A DNA stretch of 16,937 bases from the NCBI GenBank assembly GCA_034926415.1, contig JAYFRC010000079.1, forward strand, positions 1 to 16,937, read 5' to 3'. This stretch comes from JAYFRC01 sp034926415. GTDB taxonomy: Bacteria; Bacillota; Clostridia; Oscillospirales; Oscillospiraceae. The notes beneath the pieces are model-generated. The model was not told the DNA's origin. It saw only the letters and a list, made by a program, of their open reading frames with translations, and did no database searches. Below are positions 5,290 through 12,538 of this stretch, one piece after another. How positions within the stretch are numbered: the stretch's first letter is position 1; each line of letters starts with the position of its first letter. A program made the translations under genes and the position numbers.

Positions 5290-6227
5290 TCGTCAACCTC
5301 GCACATGGAGAGCACTGATGTTTCCCCGTCCTCTCCAAATTTGTTTTCGGCCTCGGTCACCATGTATATTCCATTTATTCCCATTTCGCTTCTGTTTACC
5401 GAAACGGTTTCAAACGGAAATGCAGCGAACGTCTTTGGAATCGTTATCGTAAGAGTTCGCTTTCCCTTTTTCGATTTTTCTATCTGATACTCTCCTGTAT
5501 AGCGCGTTACGGACGTGCTGTTCGGCACGTAAAGCACCTGTCTTCTCAGGCCTCCGCGCGCCGCAAAGTCGCTGTTTTTGATTGACTGTTCGCTTCCGGA
5601 GGAGCGATTGACCAGAAGTATCTCGGATATAACTCCGTACCTGTTGTCACGATACTCCGTAGCGAGTACCGGTGTCGTGGAATTTATCGCAAGACTGCTC
5701 ACGTTGTCTTTCCACGGCGCGAATATCATGTTCCCGGTCTTTGTGAATCTCGGCTCGAATCCTCCATAATACTCCGCAAAGTCGCGTACGGCTTTCCACT
5801 GGCTGCTTCCGCTTGATACGGAATAAGGCGCCGTTTGGGTGACGTCCTGTGTCTTTTCGCAAACGATACCATAGGGGGTCACATGCTTTCTTATTATCTC
5901 CGCTGCGGTTGGATACTGGTATTCCACCGCCTTTGACTCGTTGTCGAGCAGGAGCGCCGCCATGCCTCGCCCACTTATCCACACCGTTCTTCCGTCGGAG
6001 TTTTCCGTGACGCAGTATTCATCGACAACGCCGTAGAACTGTTCTTCTTCGCCGTCGTAGGCTGTGAATCTCACAGACCTTTCAAGCGTCCTGAGCATAT
6101 CTTGAGAGTATGGGAATTCAGCCGTGAAGCTGTCGCAGGGAACAGAAAATGTGTAGTCCACATTCCACGCAGTAAGCGTCGGAAGTCTGAACGTCTCTCC
6201 GCCGCAGGTCGTTATGTATCCTCTCAC
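5286..6227 (-). CDS. Baseplate hub protein, XkdQ/gpD-like
   Basis: This 313-aa hub protein corresponds to PBSX XkdQ, P2 gpD and T4 gp27, which form the trimeric ring joining tail tube to spike. Features typical of the family are the early FTAEFPYSQDM and GEEEQFYGVVDEY strand segments (the R...F.G.VD motif), SGRGMAALLLDNES (the GR...LL.D.E.K motif), then TAAEIIRKHVTPYGI and WKAVRDFAEYYGGFEPRFT, and a late SKKGKRTLTITIPK segment. The GTG start at 6227 overlaps the LysM gene stop (GTGA), so translation is probably coupled. Length is close to XkdQ. It is followed by the spike gene with an ATGA overlap. Confidence 0.87.
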   Translation of the reverse strand: MRGYITTCGGETFRLPTLTAWNVDYTFSVPCDSFTAEFPYSQDMLRTLERSVRFTAYDGEEEQFYGVVDEYCVTENSDGRTVWISGRGMAALLLDNESKAVEYQYPTAAEIIRKHVTPYGIVCEKTQDVTQTAPYSVSSGSSQWKAVRDFAEYYGGFEPRFTKTGNMIFAPWKDNVSSLAINSTTPVLATEYRDNRYGVISEILLVNRSSGSEQSIKNSDFAARGGLRRQVLYVPNSTSVTRYTGEYQIEKSKKGKRTLTITIPKTFAAFPFETVSVNRSEMGINGIYMVTEAENKFGEDGETSVLSMCEVDE

Positions 6228-6796
6228 GCTATTTTCACCTTCTGTCCCACGTATATGAGATTGGGGTTTTTTATGTCCGGGTTAGCGGCTACGAGGGCCG
6301 CGACCGTTGTCGAGTATTTTTTTGCTATCGCCCACAGCGTATCGCCTTTTACAACGATATGACATATCGTTTGGGGCGCTGCCGTGACCGTCTTCGAAGA
6401 GGCGGTTTTTCCGGATGAAACTTCGGTCAGCTCGTCAGAGTATCCGTCAAAGTTCTCCCAGAACTCAAAGGTGTATTTCACATAGTCCGCCGTAGGCTGC
6501 TGAGCCAGCGACAGCTTTACAAAATACGCCTTCGCCGTCATCCATACTGGATGATCGAGTATTCCCGGGCCTCCGTCATTGAAAACGTCTGCAAGTTTTT
6601 TGAATTCGTTATAAGCCCCGCTTCCGACGAATTCGCCCTCGCCCTTCATCACATGCTTCGTCATCCCGAGATCCTGCATGAAATATCTTCCGAACGGCAC
6701 TTTGTGCACCGCGACGCTGCGCTCGTATGATACACTGTAAATCTTTGGATTGTGCGGCCAGACATAACTTTTGTACCGCATCGGTTTAAGGTTCAT
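6224..6796 (-). CDS. LysM-containing tail protein, XkdP-like
   Basis: This 190-aa protein ends in a LysM domain (about 144-190: HIVVKGDTLWAIAKKYSTTV, then ANPDIKNPNLIYVGQKVKI), here used to stabilise the baseplate or to touch peptidoglycan during injection. The N-terminal domain (about 1-125) resembles XkdP/gp53-type baseplate proteins: MRYKSYVWPHNPKIYSVSYE, then FGEGEF-like MKGEGEFVGSGAYNEFKKLA. The Ser/Thr-rich linker is short. A GTG start at 6811 overlaps the previous stop as GTGA, but GAGGGGG lies 6 bases before the ATG at 6796, which I choose. It stands immediately before the hub gene, as xkdP before xkdQ in PBSX. In PBSX a large tape-measure gene precedes it, but not here. Confidence 0.82.
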   Translation of the reverse strand: MNLKPMRYKSYVWPHNPKIYSVSYERSVAVHKVPFGRYFMQDLGMTKHVMKGEGEFVGSGAYNEFKKLADVFNDGGPGILDHPVWMTAKAYFVKLSLAQQPTADYVKYTFEFWENFDGYSDELTEVSSGKTASSKTVTAAPQTICHIVVKGDTLWAIAKKYSTTVAALVAANPDIKNPNLIYVGQKVKIA

Positions 6797-6807
6797 CGAC
6801 ATCCCCC

Positions 6808-7284
6808 TCACTCAAACAATATGAACGCTTCGCCGCAGCGCCGCGCGTCGCGCTCAAACATTCTCGACAGCTCTCCGGCTGCGTACGCCGGCGACGGCGA
6901 ATCCGGCGAGAAAGCGTTTTCCGTGCCGCGCACTTCTCTCGTTTTCGGGTATTGCGCGGTCGCCTCCGGCCTTGAAATCTCGTGCAGCAGGCGCATAGCC
7001 GTATACTCTCCGTCGTTTTCTTCCTCAGTGCCACTTTCTGGCATGGCGCTTTGCGAAACCGCGGCTCTTGTCATGTAATTTTCCGTAAGTTCGTTTCCTA
7101 TGATTGCGGCGACCGTTTCACCTGTATTATCATCTGCACTTTTTCCCCGTCCTCCGCCTGCTCCTGTTTTAAGCAAAACAGGCGACGAGCTTCTGACCGT
7201 TATTGAAACCGTCCCGTCCGCTCTTTCTTCCATCTTTTTCCATATATCTGTGCTTCTTTTGAAAAGCTCCTCAAGATAACTCAT
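6808..7284 (-). CDS. Uncharacterised 158-aa protein in the tape-measure position
   Basis: I do not recognise a family. It lies between the tail chaperone frames and the LysM protein, where myophages encode a tape-measure protein that is usually many hundreds of residues long. It is only 158 aa, hydrophilic, with an N-terminal amphipathic helix (EELFKRSTDIWKKMEER), a beta-like strand (TVSITVRSSSPVLLK), a glycine-rich linker (GAGGGRGKS), an acidic middle and a C-terminal helix (AAGELSRMFERDARRCGEAF). There are no long hydrophobic helices and no Trp/Phe repeat pattern of tape measures. The gene is intact: GGGAGGG stands 4 bases before an ATG that overlaps the previous stop (ATGA). It may be a very short tape measure, a tail initiator, or an unrelated gene in a tail whose ruler was lost. 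Confidence 0.8.
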   Translation of the reverse strand: MSYLEELFKRSTDIWKKMEERADGTVSITVRSSSPVLLKTGAGGGRGKSADDNTGETVAAIIGNELTENYMTRAAVSQSAMPESGTEEENDGEYTAMRLLHEISRPEATAQYPKTREVRGTENAFSPDSPSPAYAAGELSRMFERDARRCGEAFILFE

Positions 7285-7580
7285 GTTGCCCTCCCGCGCA
7301 TCTGCTCATATCTTTCCGCGTCAAAAGACTCGTTAACGTCCGCCGCAATGTCGGCCATAAGCGTGCCGCACATTGTGCAGCGCTTTTCCTTTGCCCTCGC
7401 CCTGCATTCCGGGCACATCTCGGAAAGCCTGTCCTCGCTGTCGAGCCACTCGTTCAAAACGCAGTAGAGATAATCCCTGTCCGTCATCTCCCGCGCGCGT
7501 TTTTCAGTCGGAAGCGCTTCAAAGTTTTTCAGCACGCGCCATTTGAGCCTTTCGTAATGGGCGTGCCCGAGACTTTTTTT
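7281..7580 (-). CDS. Tail chaperone frameshift extension (gpT-like) with Cys4 motif
   Basis: This open frame continues the tail chaperone after a -1 shift at the A7 run (7574-7580). The extension adds 97 residues (SLGHAHYERLKWRVLKNFEA ... YEQMRGRAT), giving a 214-aa fusion with the first frame. It is rich in helices and contains CPEC and CTMC (fusion residues about 171/174 and 183/186), a zinc-ribbon-like Cys4 arrangement. No convincing independent start precedes the conserved part: upstream ATG/GTG codons in this frame lie inside the first chaperone without good ribosome-binding sites. In lambda the equivalent is the GT protein, which recruits tape measure and tube subunits. The stop overlaps the start of the next gene as ATGA. 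Confidence 0.8.
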   Translation of the reverse strand, partial: KKSLGHAHYERLKWRVLKNFEALPTEKRAREMTDRDYLYCVLNEWLDSEDRLSEMCPECRARAKEKRCTMCGTLMADIAADVNESFDAERYEQMRGRAT

Positions 7581-7924
7581 AACTTTTCGACTTCCTCCAT
7601 GCCAACATGCGCTGAGACGTCGAATCGCTTTGCAAACTCTTCGAACGCCTCCGCGATCGACGTTATCTCTTCGGCTGTGAGCGCATCCAGAACCTCCCCG
7701 GCGTTTGAAAACGCCGGGGCGTCGCGCGCTATAAGGCACCGTGAGACAAGTTCCGCGTTTGCTCTAAGGCTTATTTCCGCGTCGCTTCCTGTTAAATCGC
7801 CGGCAGCATCAATGAGCTCCAGCGTTTCCTGTGCGGAGAGCAGGCGCAGCTTAAGCGTCTGTCCTCCGACCTCTATCGTTTGCTCCCGCTTCGCGCTGAG
7901 AAATTCCGAAAGCTCCCTGTTCAT
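7529..7924 (-). CDS. Tail assembly chaperone (gpG-like, first frame)
   Basis: This 131-aa protein is encoded directly after the tail tube. The N-terminus reads NRELSEFLSAKREQTIEVGG then KLRLLSAQETLELIDAAGD, with the charged beta-strand and helix pattern of small tail chaperones (XkdN/gpG type), and the rest is helical and acidic. It probably keeps the tape measure or ruler-like partner soluble and delivers tube subunits. The ATG at 7924 overlaps the tube stop by one base (TGATG). The frame ends at TGA (7529-7531) inside a strong RNA stem that belongs to a frameshift site. Most ribosomes should stop here and give the short form. Confidence 0.85.
   Translation of the reverse strand: MNRELSEFLSAKREQTIEVGGQTLKLRLLSAQETLELIDAAGDLTGSDAEISLRANAELVSRCLIARDAPAFSNAGEVLDALTAEEITSIAEAFEEFAKRFDVSAHVGMEEVEKLKKVSGTPITKGSNGAC
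7532..7580 (-). promoter_or_regulatory. Programmed -1 ribosomal frameshift site
   Basis: The mRNA reads TTA AAA AAA GTC in the first frame, so the slippery heptamer A AAA AAA (7580 to 7574) is correctly phased. After a spacer of 7 bases (GTCTCGG) GCACGC (7566-7561) and CCATT (7560-7556) pair with AATGG (7543-7539) and GCGTGC (7537-7532), with one bulged C (7538) and a 12-base loop. A -1 slip moves the ribosome into the second chaperone frame. Frame phase, spacer and stem all fit lambda-G/GT-type signals. Confidence 0.9.
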
Positions 7925-8313
7925 CAGGCGCTCACCTCGATGCGCTTTGCAGCTATTATGGTCACGGTCTCAGCAACCATTGTGTCGAGATTTCCGACCT
8001 CCTCGATGTTGCTCCACTGGCATCCGCTGTAAATTACTTTTCTGTCGGGCTTGCACACAACGAGCGAAAAATTGCTAAGATCATAAAAACTTATTCCGTC
8101 GCTTATAGCGGAATCCGTTGCGTAAAGCCGCCTGAGCGTCAGCGTATATCCGATTTGCCCCGCTATTGTCGCCACAGGCTCGCTCTCTCCAAAGGCCTCC
8201 ACACTCTGGCTTGTCTTGCTGGCTTTCGCCGTATAGCTTTGAACTACCGCCACCTTTTTCCCGTCAAGCTCAAGGTATATGTCGCTGCTTGTGGGAAATC
8301 CTTTTATTTCCAT
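7924..8313 (-). CDS. Tail tube protein (XkdM-like)
   Basis: This 129-aa protein is the expected inner-tube subunit of the contractile tail. It has the beta-rich pattern of XkdM/gp19-like tubes: KGFPTSSDIYLELDGKKVAV, an acidic FGESEPVATI with GQIGYTLTLRRLY, then FYDLSNFSLVV and TVTIIAAKRIEVSA at the C-terminus. It lies directly after the sheath gene, as in PBSX. GGAGG stands 7 bases before ATG 8313, and the stop overlaps the chaperone start. It is a little shorter than PBSX XkdM, consistent with a minimal tail. Confidence 0.88.
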   Translation of the reverse strand: MEIKGFPTSSDIYLELDGKKVAVVQSYTAKASKTSQSVEAFGESEPVATIAGQIGYTLTLRRLYATDSAISDGISFYDLSNFSLVVCKPDRKVIYSGCQWSNIEEVGNLDTMVAETVTIIAAKRIEVSA

Positions 8314-8325
8314 CTTTGCTCCTCC

Positions 8326-9381
8326 TTACACCGTGATGTGCGCCGTGAGATATATCCTGTTCAGTCCGTGCGCGACGGCGAATGAGAATTCCACGACGCA
8401 GGTAGTCGGATCGTCCGTGTCGGCTCTTACCGTAACACTGTCATAGCCGTCAATTATTTCCTTGGAGACGAAATTCTCAAGCTCCACAATGACGCATGAA
8501 CGTATTGCACCGCGGTTCTGCTCGGTATTTTTGCTGCGCGAGAATTTTGCGCGAAGGCTGCTTCTTATCGTTGGTATCACATCGTCGACGATAAGTATCG
8601 TCGTCATCTCGCGCCACGTAGTGTCGGACGCTCCGCCGGTCAGCGTCCTTGTTGTTATCCCACGCACCGCGGATACTGCTCCCGCGACACACTCGAGAGG
8701 AGTGACCCCGCATGTCACAAGCGCGTCTATATCGTTGTCGTCGTAAGTCTCCCCGATGCCTCCGAGTCCGCTCAGTTCTGCTCCGTTGATAGGAATCGCT
8801 GGGTCGGAAGAAGACGCTATGACCCCGGCGAGAGCAGCAGCCGCAAACACCGACGGCATCGTATTCCCGCCCGTGTCCAGCACATCCGGTCCAACGAGTA
8901 TTGTTCTTTCGCTGTTTATTTCCGCGGCGCGCGCTGTGAGCTGTGCCACGGTCTCCGCACTGCTTCCGACTATCGCTATGCGCTCGCGTCTTGCCTCTGA
9001 TGCTGCATGAACGCTGTCTCTCAGCGCCTGCTGCACTGTCAGCTCCGCGCTGTCGCACAGCATTATCCCGATGTCTTCCTCCTGTGCGAGCAGCGCGAAC
9101 GCCGACGCGTAGTCCCCGTCCCCAACCGCCACGGCCGCTATTCTTGTGGCTCCGTTGAGAAACGCAAGCTTTAGCAGCGTCGACATTCCCGGCGTTCCGC
9201 CGTCGAGTCCGAACGCCGATACTCCCGTTTCGTAGCTGGTAATATATGTAACGGCATTTTTATCTCCCGAGACCGCAGCCGCCGCGATTCCTATGGTCTT
9301 AGCGCTGTTTCCGCTTCCCACTATGCTCGACGCGTCGTAGGACGAATACACGCCAGGTCTCTGATGCACCGTGCTTGTCAT
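8326..9381 (-). CDS. Contractile tail sheath protein (XkdK-like)
   Basis: This 351-aa sheath subunit carries the family start (PGVYSSYDA, near G.Y....), KTIGIAAAAVSG-type strands and a middle domain rich in Gly/Ala. The C-terminal half shows the conserved sheath core: GVTPLECVAGAVSAVRGITT, then TWREMTTILIVDDVIPTIRS, KFSRSKNTEQNRGAIRS and CVVEFSFAVAHGLNRIYLTA. The sheath contracts to drive the tube through the cell envelope. It is shorter than PBSX XkdK, lacking a large decorated domain. The ATG overlaps the stop of the upstream gene (ATGA) and the tube follows 12 bases later. Presence of an intact sheath together with tube, spike and wedge proteins argues that the tail is contractile. Confidence 0.94.
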   Translation of the reverse strand: MTSTVHQRPGVYSSYDASSIVGSGNSAKTIGIAAAAVSGDKNAVTYITSYETGVSAFGLDGGTPGMSTLLKLAFLNGATRIAAVAVGDGDYASAFALLAQEEDIGIMLCDSAELTVQQALRDSVHAASEARRERIAIVGSSAETVAQLTARAAEINSERTILVGPDVLDTGGNTMPSVFAAAALAGVIASSSDPAIPINGAELSGLGGIGETYDDNDIDALVTCGVTPLECVAGAVSAVRGITTRTLTGGASDTTWREMTTILIVDDVIPTIRSSLRAKFSRSKNTEQNRGAIRSCVIVELENFVSKEIIDGYDSVTVRADTDDPTTCVVEFSFAVAHGLNRIYLTAHITV

Positions 9382-9875
9382 GTGCGTATCACACCTTTCA
9401 GTTCAAAATCGAGCAACAGGCCGTACTCGTCGGTCTGTGCCGTGAAATATGCGTCCATCCGCGCGCTTACGCGCTGTCTGAACATTCCGGTCGCCGTATC
9501 AAACGCTGCCGCAGAAGTGTTTATTTCCTTCGCCCTTAGTCCGAGCGACAGCGCGGCAGCGAGCGCGGCGTATACTTTTTCCGCACTCTCTCCGCACCCC
9601 GCCGCTTTCAGAGCTTTCGGAGTGTATACGTCGATGGCCGCCGTCAAAACGGCGCGCTTTCCGTAAACTTCGCTGACAGAGGCGCTTCCCTGAGTCTGTC
9701 CGAGATAGTCGTTCATTCCGATGGGCGAAGCGCTGAAGCTCTCTATTCCCACAGAGGCAATGCTGGCGGCGCGTTTTGAAAACGATGTGTTTTCAAACGT
9801 TCCTACCGCATCGAGCCCCTCGGTTTTTATCGCGCTTATCAGAGCGTCTCTTATCTGCTTTTCCATCGTGTCCAT
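9378..9875 (-). CDS. Tail terminator-type protein (tentative)
   Basis: This 165-aa soluble protein lies between head-tail connectors and the sheath, the place of the tail terminator or completion protein (XkdJ region of PBSX). It begins with an amphipathic helix (EKQIRDALISAIKTEGLDAV), followed by beta-rich segments and another helix (ESAEKVYAALAAALSLGLRA). It ends with a strand-rich TGMFRQRVSARMDAYFTAQT and EYGLLLDFELKGVIRT. I do not recognise a specific family, so the role rests on position and fold type. GGAGG stands 8 bases before ATG 9875, and only 3 bases separate it from the previous stop. Confidence 0.65.
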   Translation of the reverse strand: MDTMEKQIRDALISAIKTEGLDAVGTFENTSFSKRAASIASVGIESFSASPIGMNDYLGQTQGSASVSEVYGKRAVLTAAIDVYTPKALKAAGCGESAEKVYAALAAALSLGLRAKEINTSAAAFDTATGMFRQRVSARMDAYFTAQTDEYGLLLDFELKGVIRT

Positions 9876-9878
9876 GTA

Positions 9879-10199
9879 TTAATCCTCCGAAACCGGGCGG
9901 AGCAGCGCGCGCGTGTACTGCGCCTCGTTTCCTAGATACTCCTTTTCGGCATGCAGCACATAGAACGTCATATCTCCGCACGCCACTTCGTCTCCGCGCG
10001 TGATATCGACATTGGCTTTTCCAAGCCAGCGCCATAGCCGCTTATCGGTCTCGCCGAGCTCCGTCATATCGTACGGTGACGTCGTCGAATCGCGCTTTAT
10101 CGGCTGCACAAATGCTACCGTTTCGGCGGTGTTTTTGTCATGAGTTACGCTTGCACTCTGTCCCCACTGCGCAATCGCTTTCTCAAACTCGTTTTTCAT
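9879..10199 (-). CDS. Head closure/stopper-like protein (tentative)
   Basis: This 106-aa protein starts with a helix (KNEFEKAIAQWGQSASV) and continues as beta strands (ETVAFVQPIKRD, then RLWRWLGKANVDITRGDEVA and MTFYVLHAEKEYLGNEAQYT). The TRALLRPV ending is like small head-closure proteins and PBSX XkdH/XkdI-region proteins, where a beta barrel seals the portal channel after packaging. ATG 10199 overlaps the previous stop (ATGA) with GAGG 7 bases upstream. I do not know a specific family name. Confidence 0.65.
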   Translation of the reverse strand: MKNEFEKAIAQWGQSASVTHDKNTAETVAFVQPIKRDSTTSPYDMTELGETDKRLWRWLGKANVDITRGDEVACGDMTFYVLHAEKEYLGNEAQYTRALLRPVSED

Positions 10200-10549
10200 C
10201 CCTCGGCCTCCGTGAACGCGAAGTCCTCGTCGCCGATATACGGGCGCATTATCCTCCACGCCATTTCCCTGAGCGTCTTCTGGCGTGAACGCATGTCCGA
10301 TGCGTCGTTTTTGACTGTAACGTCGCCTGCGGTGAAACTCCCAGGCGTTCCGGCCGCGATAAAATCAGCCCATACGAGATATGCTCCGGCGCAAAGAAAT
10401 GCGTCGTGGCAGTCGTCCGCCTTGACACCGTTGCTTAGCTTTGCCTCAAGTTCAGCTACAGCCGCCACGCACAGCGGAGACAGCCATGCGCTGTCTCCGC
10501 TTTTTGCTCCGGCGATAGCCGTCACAAGTGCTAGTACTTCATCCTTCAT
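10196..10549 (-). CDS. Head-tail connector-like protein (gp6/gp15-like)
   Basis: This 117-aa helical protein follows the capsid gene, as phage head-tail adaptors do (HK97 gp6, SPP1 gp15, PBSX XkdH region). The N-terminus has a long helix (EVLALVTAIAGA), AVAELEAKLSNGVKADDCHD, then FLCAGAYLVWADFIA, a GSFTAGDVTVKND turn and a final helix (MRSRQKTLREMAWRIMRPYI). The D(V/T)....Y..W and S.......L...A arrangement suits connector rings below the portal. Only 4 bases separate it from the capsid stop and its own ribosome-binding site is weak, so it may depend on coupling. Confidence 0.7.
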   Translation of the reverse strand: MKDEVLALVTAIAGAKSGDSAWLSPLCVAAVAELEAKLSNGVKADDCHDAFLCAGAYLVWADFIAAGTPGSFTAGDVTVKNDASDMRSRQKTLREMAWRIMRPYIGDEDFAFTEAEG

Positions 10550-10553
10550 AATC

Positions 10554-11585
10554 TCAGACCGTCAACACCATTGACGCTTTGTCGTAGAGTTTTGCAAAGC
10601 CGGAAATACTGGTGATCGCCGCGCGCTCAAGCTGCTTGTCTATCAGCTTGTCGTACTCGACGTTGACGCCGCTTCCATTTATCATTTCCAGCGCGTAGTT
10701 TTTGTCGAGCCCGATGAGAGTTCCGCTCGGGACCTGTGCCGAATGTAACAGTGTCGCTCCAAGCGGTGTGTTCAGCTTTCCGGTACCCTGGAAGTTAAGC
10801 CCGGTCAGCGGATTCTGGAACTCTCCGAGCTTGAGCATCTTGAGCATAATGTCGTTGGAGACGAGCATCGTGTTCATGGTATAAGGCTCGAACTGGGACC
10901 AGAACTCTACGAGTGCGTCGTAGGTGAGCGTTCCGGCGGTTCCGCTTATCGGAGACGTTCCCACGCTGAATGCTGGAGCCGCATTGTCGTTCCCGTCGCC
11001 GCTGTTTATTACGCTTATTGCGTCGGCAAGATGCATCTTTGCGATGTACGCTCCTATCTGGCGCAGCATTACCGAGAACACATCGAGACGCTGAAAGCGT
11101 ATCGCCTCGTAGGAAGCGGTCAGCATGCGCCCGCGCTTTTTAAGCGAAACAAGGTTTGACTTCACGGTTATGTTTGTTTCCGGAATGGCCGTTCCTTCGG
11201 AGACTTCGCTAAGCGCGAGGTCTTCGTCCGCCGGAGTTGAAGCGATGGAACGATAATCCATACCGTCGAAATTTGTGACCGTGGCGGTTATGGCCGGAAG
11301 AATGTTGTCCTCAGCTATGCCCTGCCGCACCACACGGGAAACGAACTCCGGAAACAGAACGGCGGAAGCTGAGGTCTGGAAAAATTTTTCGACCATGTCG
11401 CTGCCCGCGCCCTTTACGCGGATGTCGAAGCGCTTAAGCTGGCGCTGAAACGCGTCGAGCCCCTCGCAGTCGGAGTTCTTGTAGTTTTCGGATGGGTCAA
11501 GCTCCTCAAGCACCTTCGTAAAGCTGCGTCCCGCCTCGCGGTACATTCCTTTTTCGAGTTTTATGTTGTCAAAATTATAAGTCAT
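10554..11585 (-). CDS. Major capsid protein, HK97 fold
   Basis: This 343-aa capsid subunit follows the protease, as in PBSX (XkdG). Typical segments are SASAVLFPEFVSRVVRQGIA, then DYRSIASTPADEDLALSEVS (the E-loop/strand region), TVKSNLVSLKKRGRMLTASY with EAIRFQRLDVFSVMLRQIG, YTMNTMLVSNDIMLKML, LNTPLGATLLHSAQVPSGTL with IGLDKNYALEM, and a C-terminal GFAKLYDKASMVLTV. The N-terminal 60-70 residues (MYREAGRSFTKVLEEL and onward) are charged and helical and may act as a short delta domain cut off by the protease. AAGGAGG with a good spacing precedes ATG 11585, one of the strongest ribosome-binding sites here, as suits a highly made protein. Confidence 0.9.
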   Translation of the reverse strand: MTYNFDNIKLEKGMYREAGRSFTKVLEELDPSENYKNSDCEGLDAFQRQLKRFDIRVKGAGSDMVEKFFQTSASAVLFPEFVSRVVRQGIAEDNILPAITATVTNFDGMDYRSIASTPADEDLALSEVSEGTAIPETNITVKSNLVSLKKRGRMLTASYEAIRFQRLDVFSVMLRQIGAYIAKMHLADAISVINSGDGNDNAAPAFSVGTSPISGTAGTLTYDALVEFWSQFEPYTMNTMLVSNDIMLKMLKLGEFQNPLTGLNFQGTGKLNTPLGATLLHSAQVPSGTLIGLDKNYALEMINGSGVNVEYDKLIDKQLERAAITSISGFAKLYDKASMVLTV

Positions 11586-11599
11586 ATTTATTTTCCTCC

Positions 11600-12538
11600 T
11601 TAAATCAAAAATGAAGATTTTTCTTCGCGCGCGGAATTTACCGGCTTTTCCGAGAGCTGTGTCTGCGCGGGAAACATGGCGTCCGCGCGTTGCTGATAAA
11701 CGCGCCTCAGCTCAACGAGCTCTTTTTCGTCGAGCTTGTCCGCTATTCCCTTGTATATCTCACAGTCGATAGCGTCGTCGCTTGTAAGCGCGAGTTTAAT
11801 AAGGTCTCTGCGAAGCCCCTCGATGTAGCTTTTTCCAAGCTCCGCCTGGCGCTTCAGTTTTTCGTATTCCTCGTGGCAGCTTTCGCTTCCGTTTTCCCTC
11901 AGCAGTTTTTCAAGGTCCTTTTTTTCATTGCTCTTCTCAAACTTTTTGAGTACTCCGGCCTTTCTTTGCGCCGGCACGGCCACAAACGACCATTCGTAGG
12001 CGTCGACCGGTTCTCTGAGCTCCGTAAAGCACAGCTTTCCGCCGTAGGTTTTACCCTTCTCATGCTCGCAGGTCCCGTAATCTCTGCCGCATACTGAACA
12101 TACCGAGCGCTTTACGCTGCAGCCCACGCTTACCTCTTTCTTTATCCCCGCCTCGATCTCGGCGATGAGTTCTCTGTTCTCATTGGAGCGCAGCATATAG
12201 GCGCTGCCGCGAAGATATCTGTAAGCGTCTCCGGCCTCGGTCATTATCGTGTCCTCGGCGATCACCTCCGCCTTGTATATGCGCGCTTTCTGTCCCTCGG
12301 CCGTCCAGTTGTGATCGAATATCCCCGTCTTTCCGACGAACAGCTCCGCCAGCGTTGCCAGCGCTTCTGCGGAGAACCGCTCCCCGTCGCGGTCTATCTC
12401 GTTGTCGCACAGCCTCACGCAAAACGTGTAGACCTGCTCGGCGGTCAGAGCGCCCTTTGAAAAGCCGTTTATAAGCTCAAGGTCACTCTCCGAGGCACTG
12501 CATCCGCTTGTGCCGCACATCTCCTTAAAAATCTCCAT
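11600..12538 (-). CDS. Prohead maturation protease, XkdF-like, with helical scaffold-like tail
   Basis: This 312-aa protein has two parts. The first (about 38-195) matches clostridial XkdF-type capsid serine proteases: NEIDRDGERFSAEALATLAE, GKTGIFDHNW with catalytic His (about H76), YRYLRGSAYMLRS, AGIKKEVSVGCSVKRSVCSV with nucleophile Ser (about S137), and AYEWSFVAVPAQRKAGVLK. A Cys-rich loop (C147, C150, C157, H159, C170) may bind zinc. The second part (about 200-290) is highly charged and helical (EKSNEKKDLEKLLREN, EEYEKLKRQAELGKSY, LDEKELVELRRVYQQRA) and could be a built-in scaffold, since no separate scaffold gene exists. Start 12538 is chosen because GGGAGG precedes this ATG by 6 bases. 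It overlaps the portal end by 14 bases. Confidence 0.88.
   Translation of the reverse strand: MEIFKEMCGTSGCSASESDLELINGFSKGALTAEQVYTFCVRLCDNEIDRDGERFSAEALATLAELFVGKTGIFDHNWTAEGQKARIYKAEVIAEDTIMTEAGDAYRYLRGSAYMLRSNENRELIAEIEAGIKKEVSVGCSVKRSVCSVCGRDYGTCEHEKGKTYGGKLCFTELREPVDAYEWSFVAVPAQRKAGVLKKFEKSNEKKDLEKLLRENGSESCHEEYEKLKRQAELGKSYIEGLRRDLIKLALTSDDAIDCEIYKGIADKLDEKELVELRRVYQQRADAMFPAQTQLSEKPVNSAREEKSSFLI

Noticed and set aside
7529..7739. Independent start of the second chaperone frame at 7739
   Set aside because: The upstream part of this frame is a low-quality Arg-rich shadow of the first chaperone frame. The -1 frameshift signal explains the real extension.
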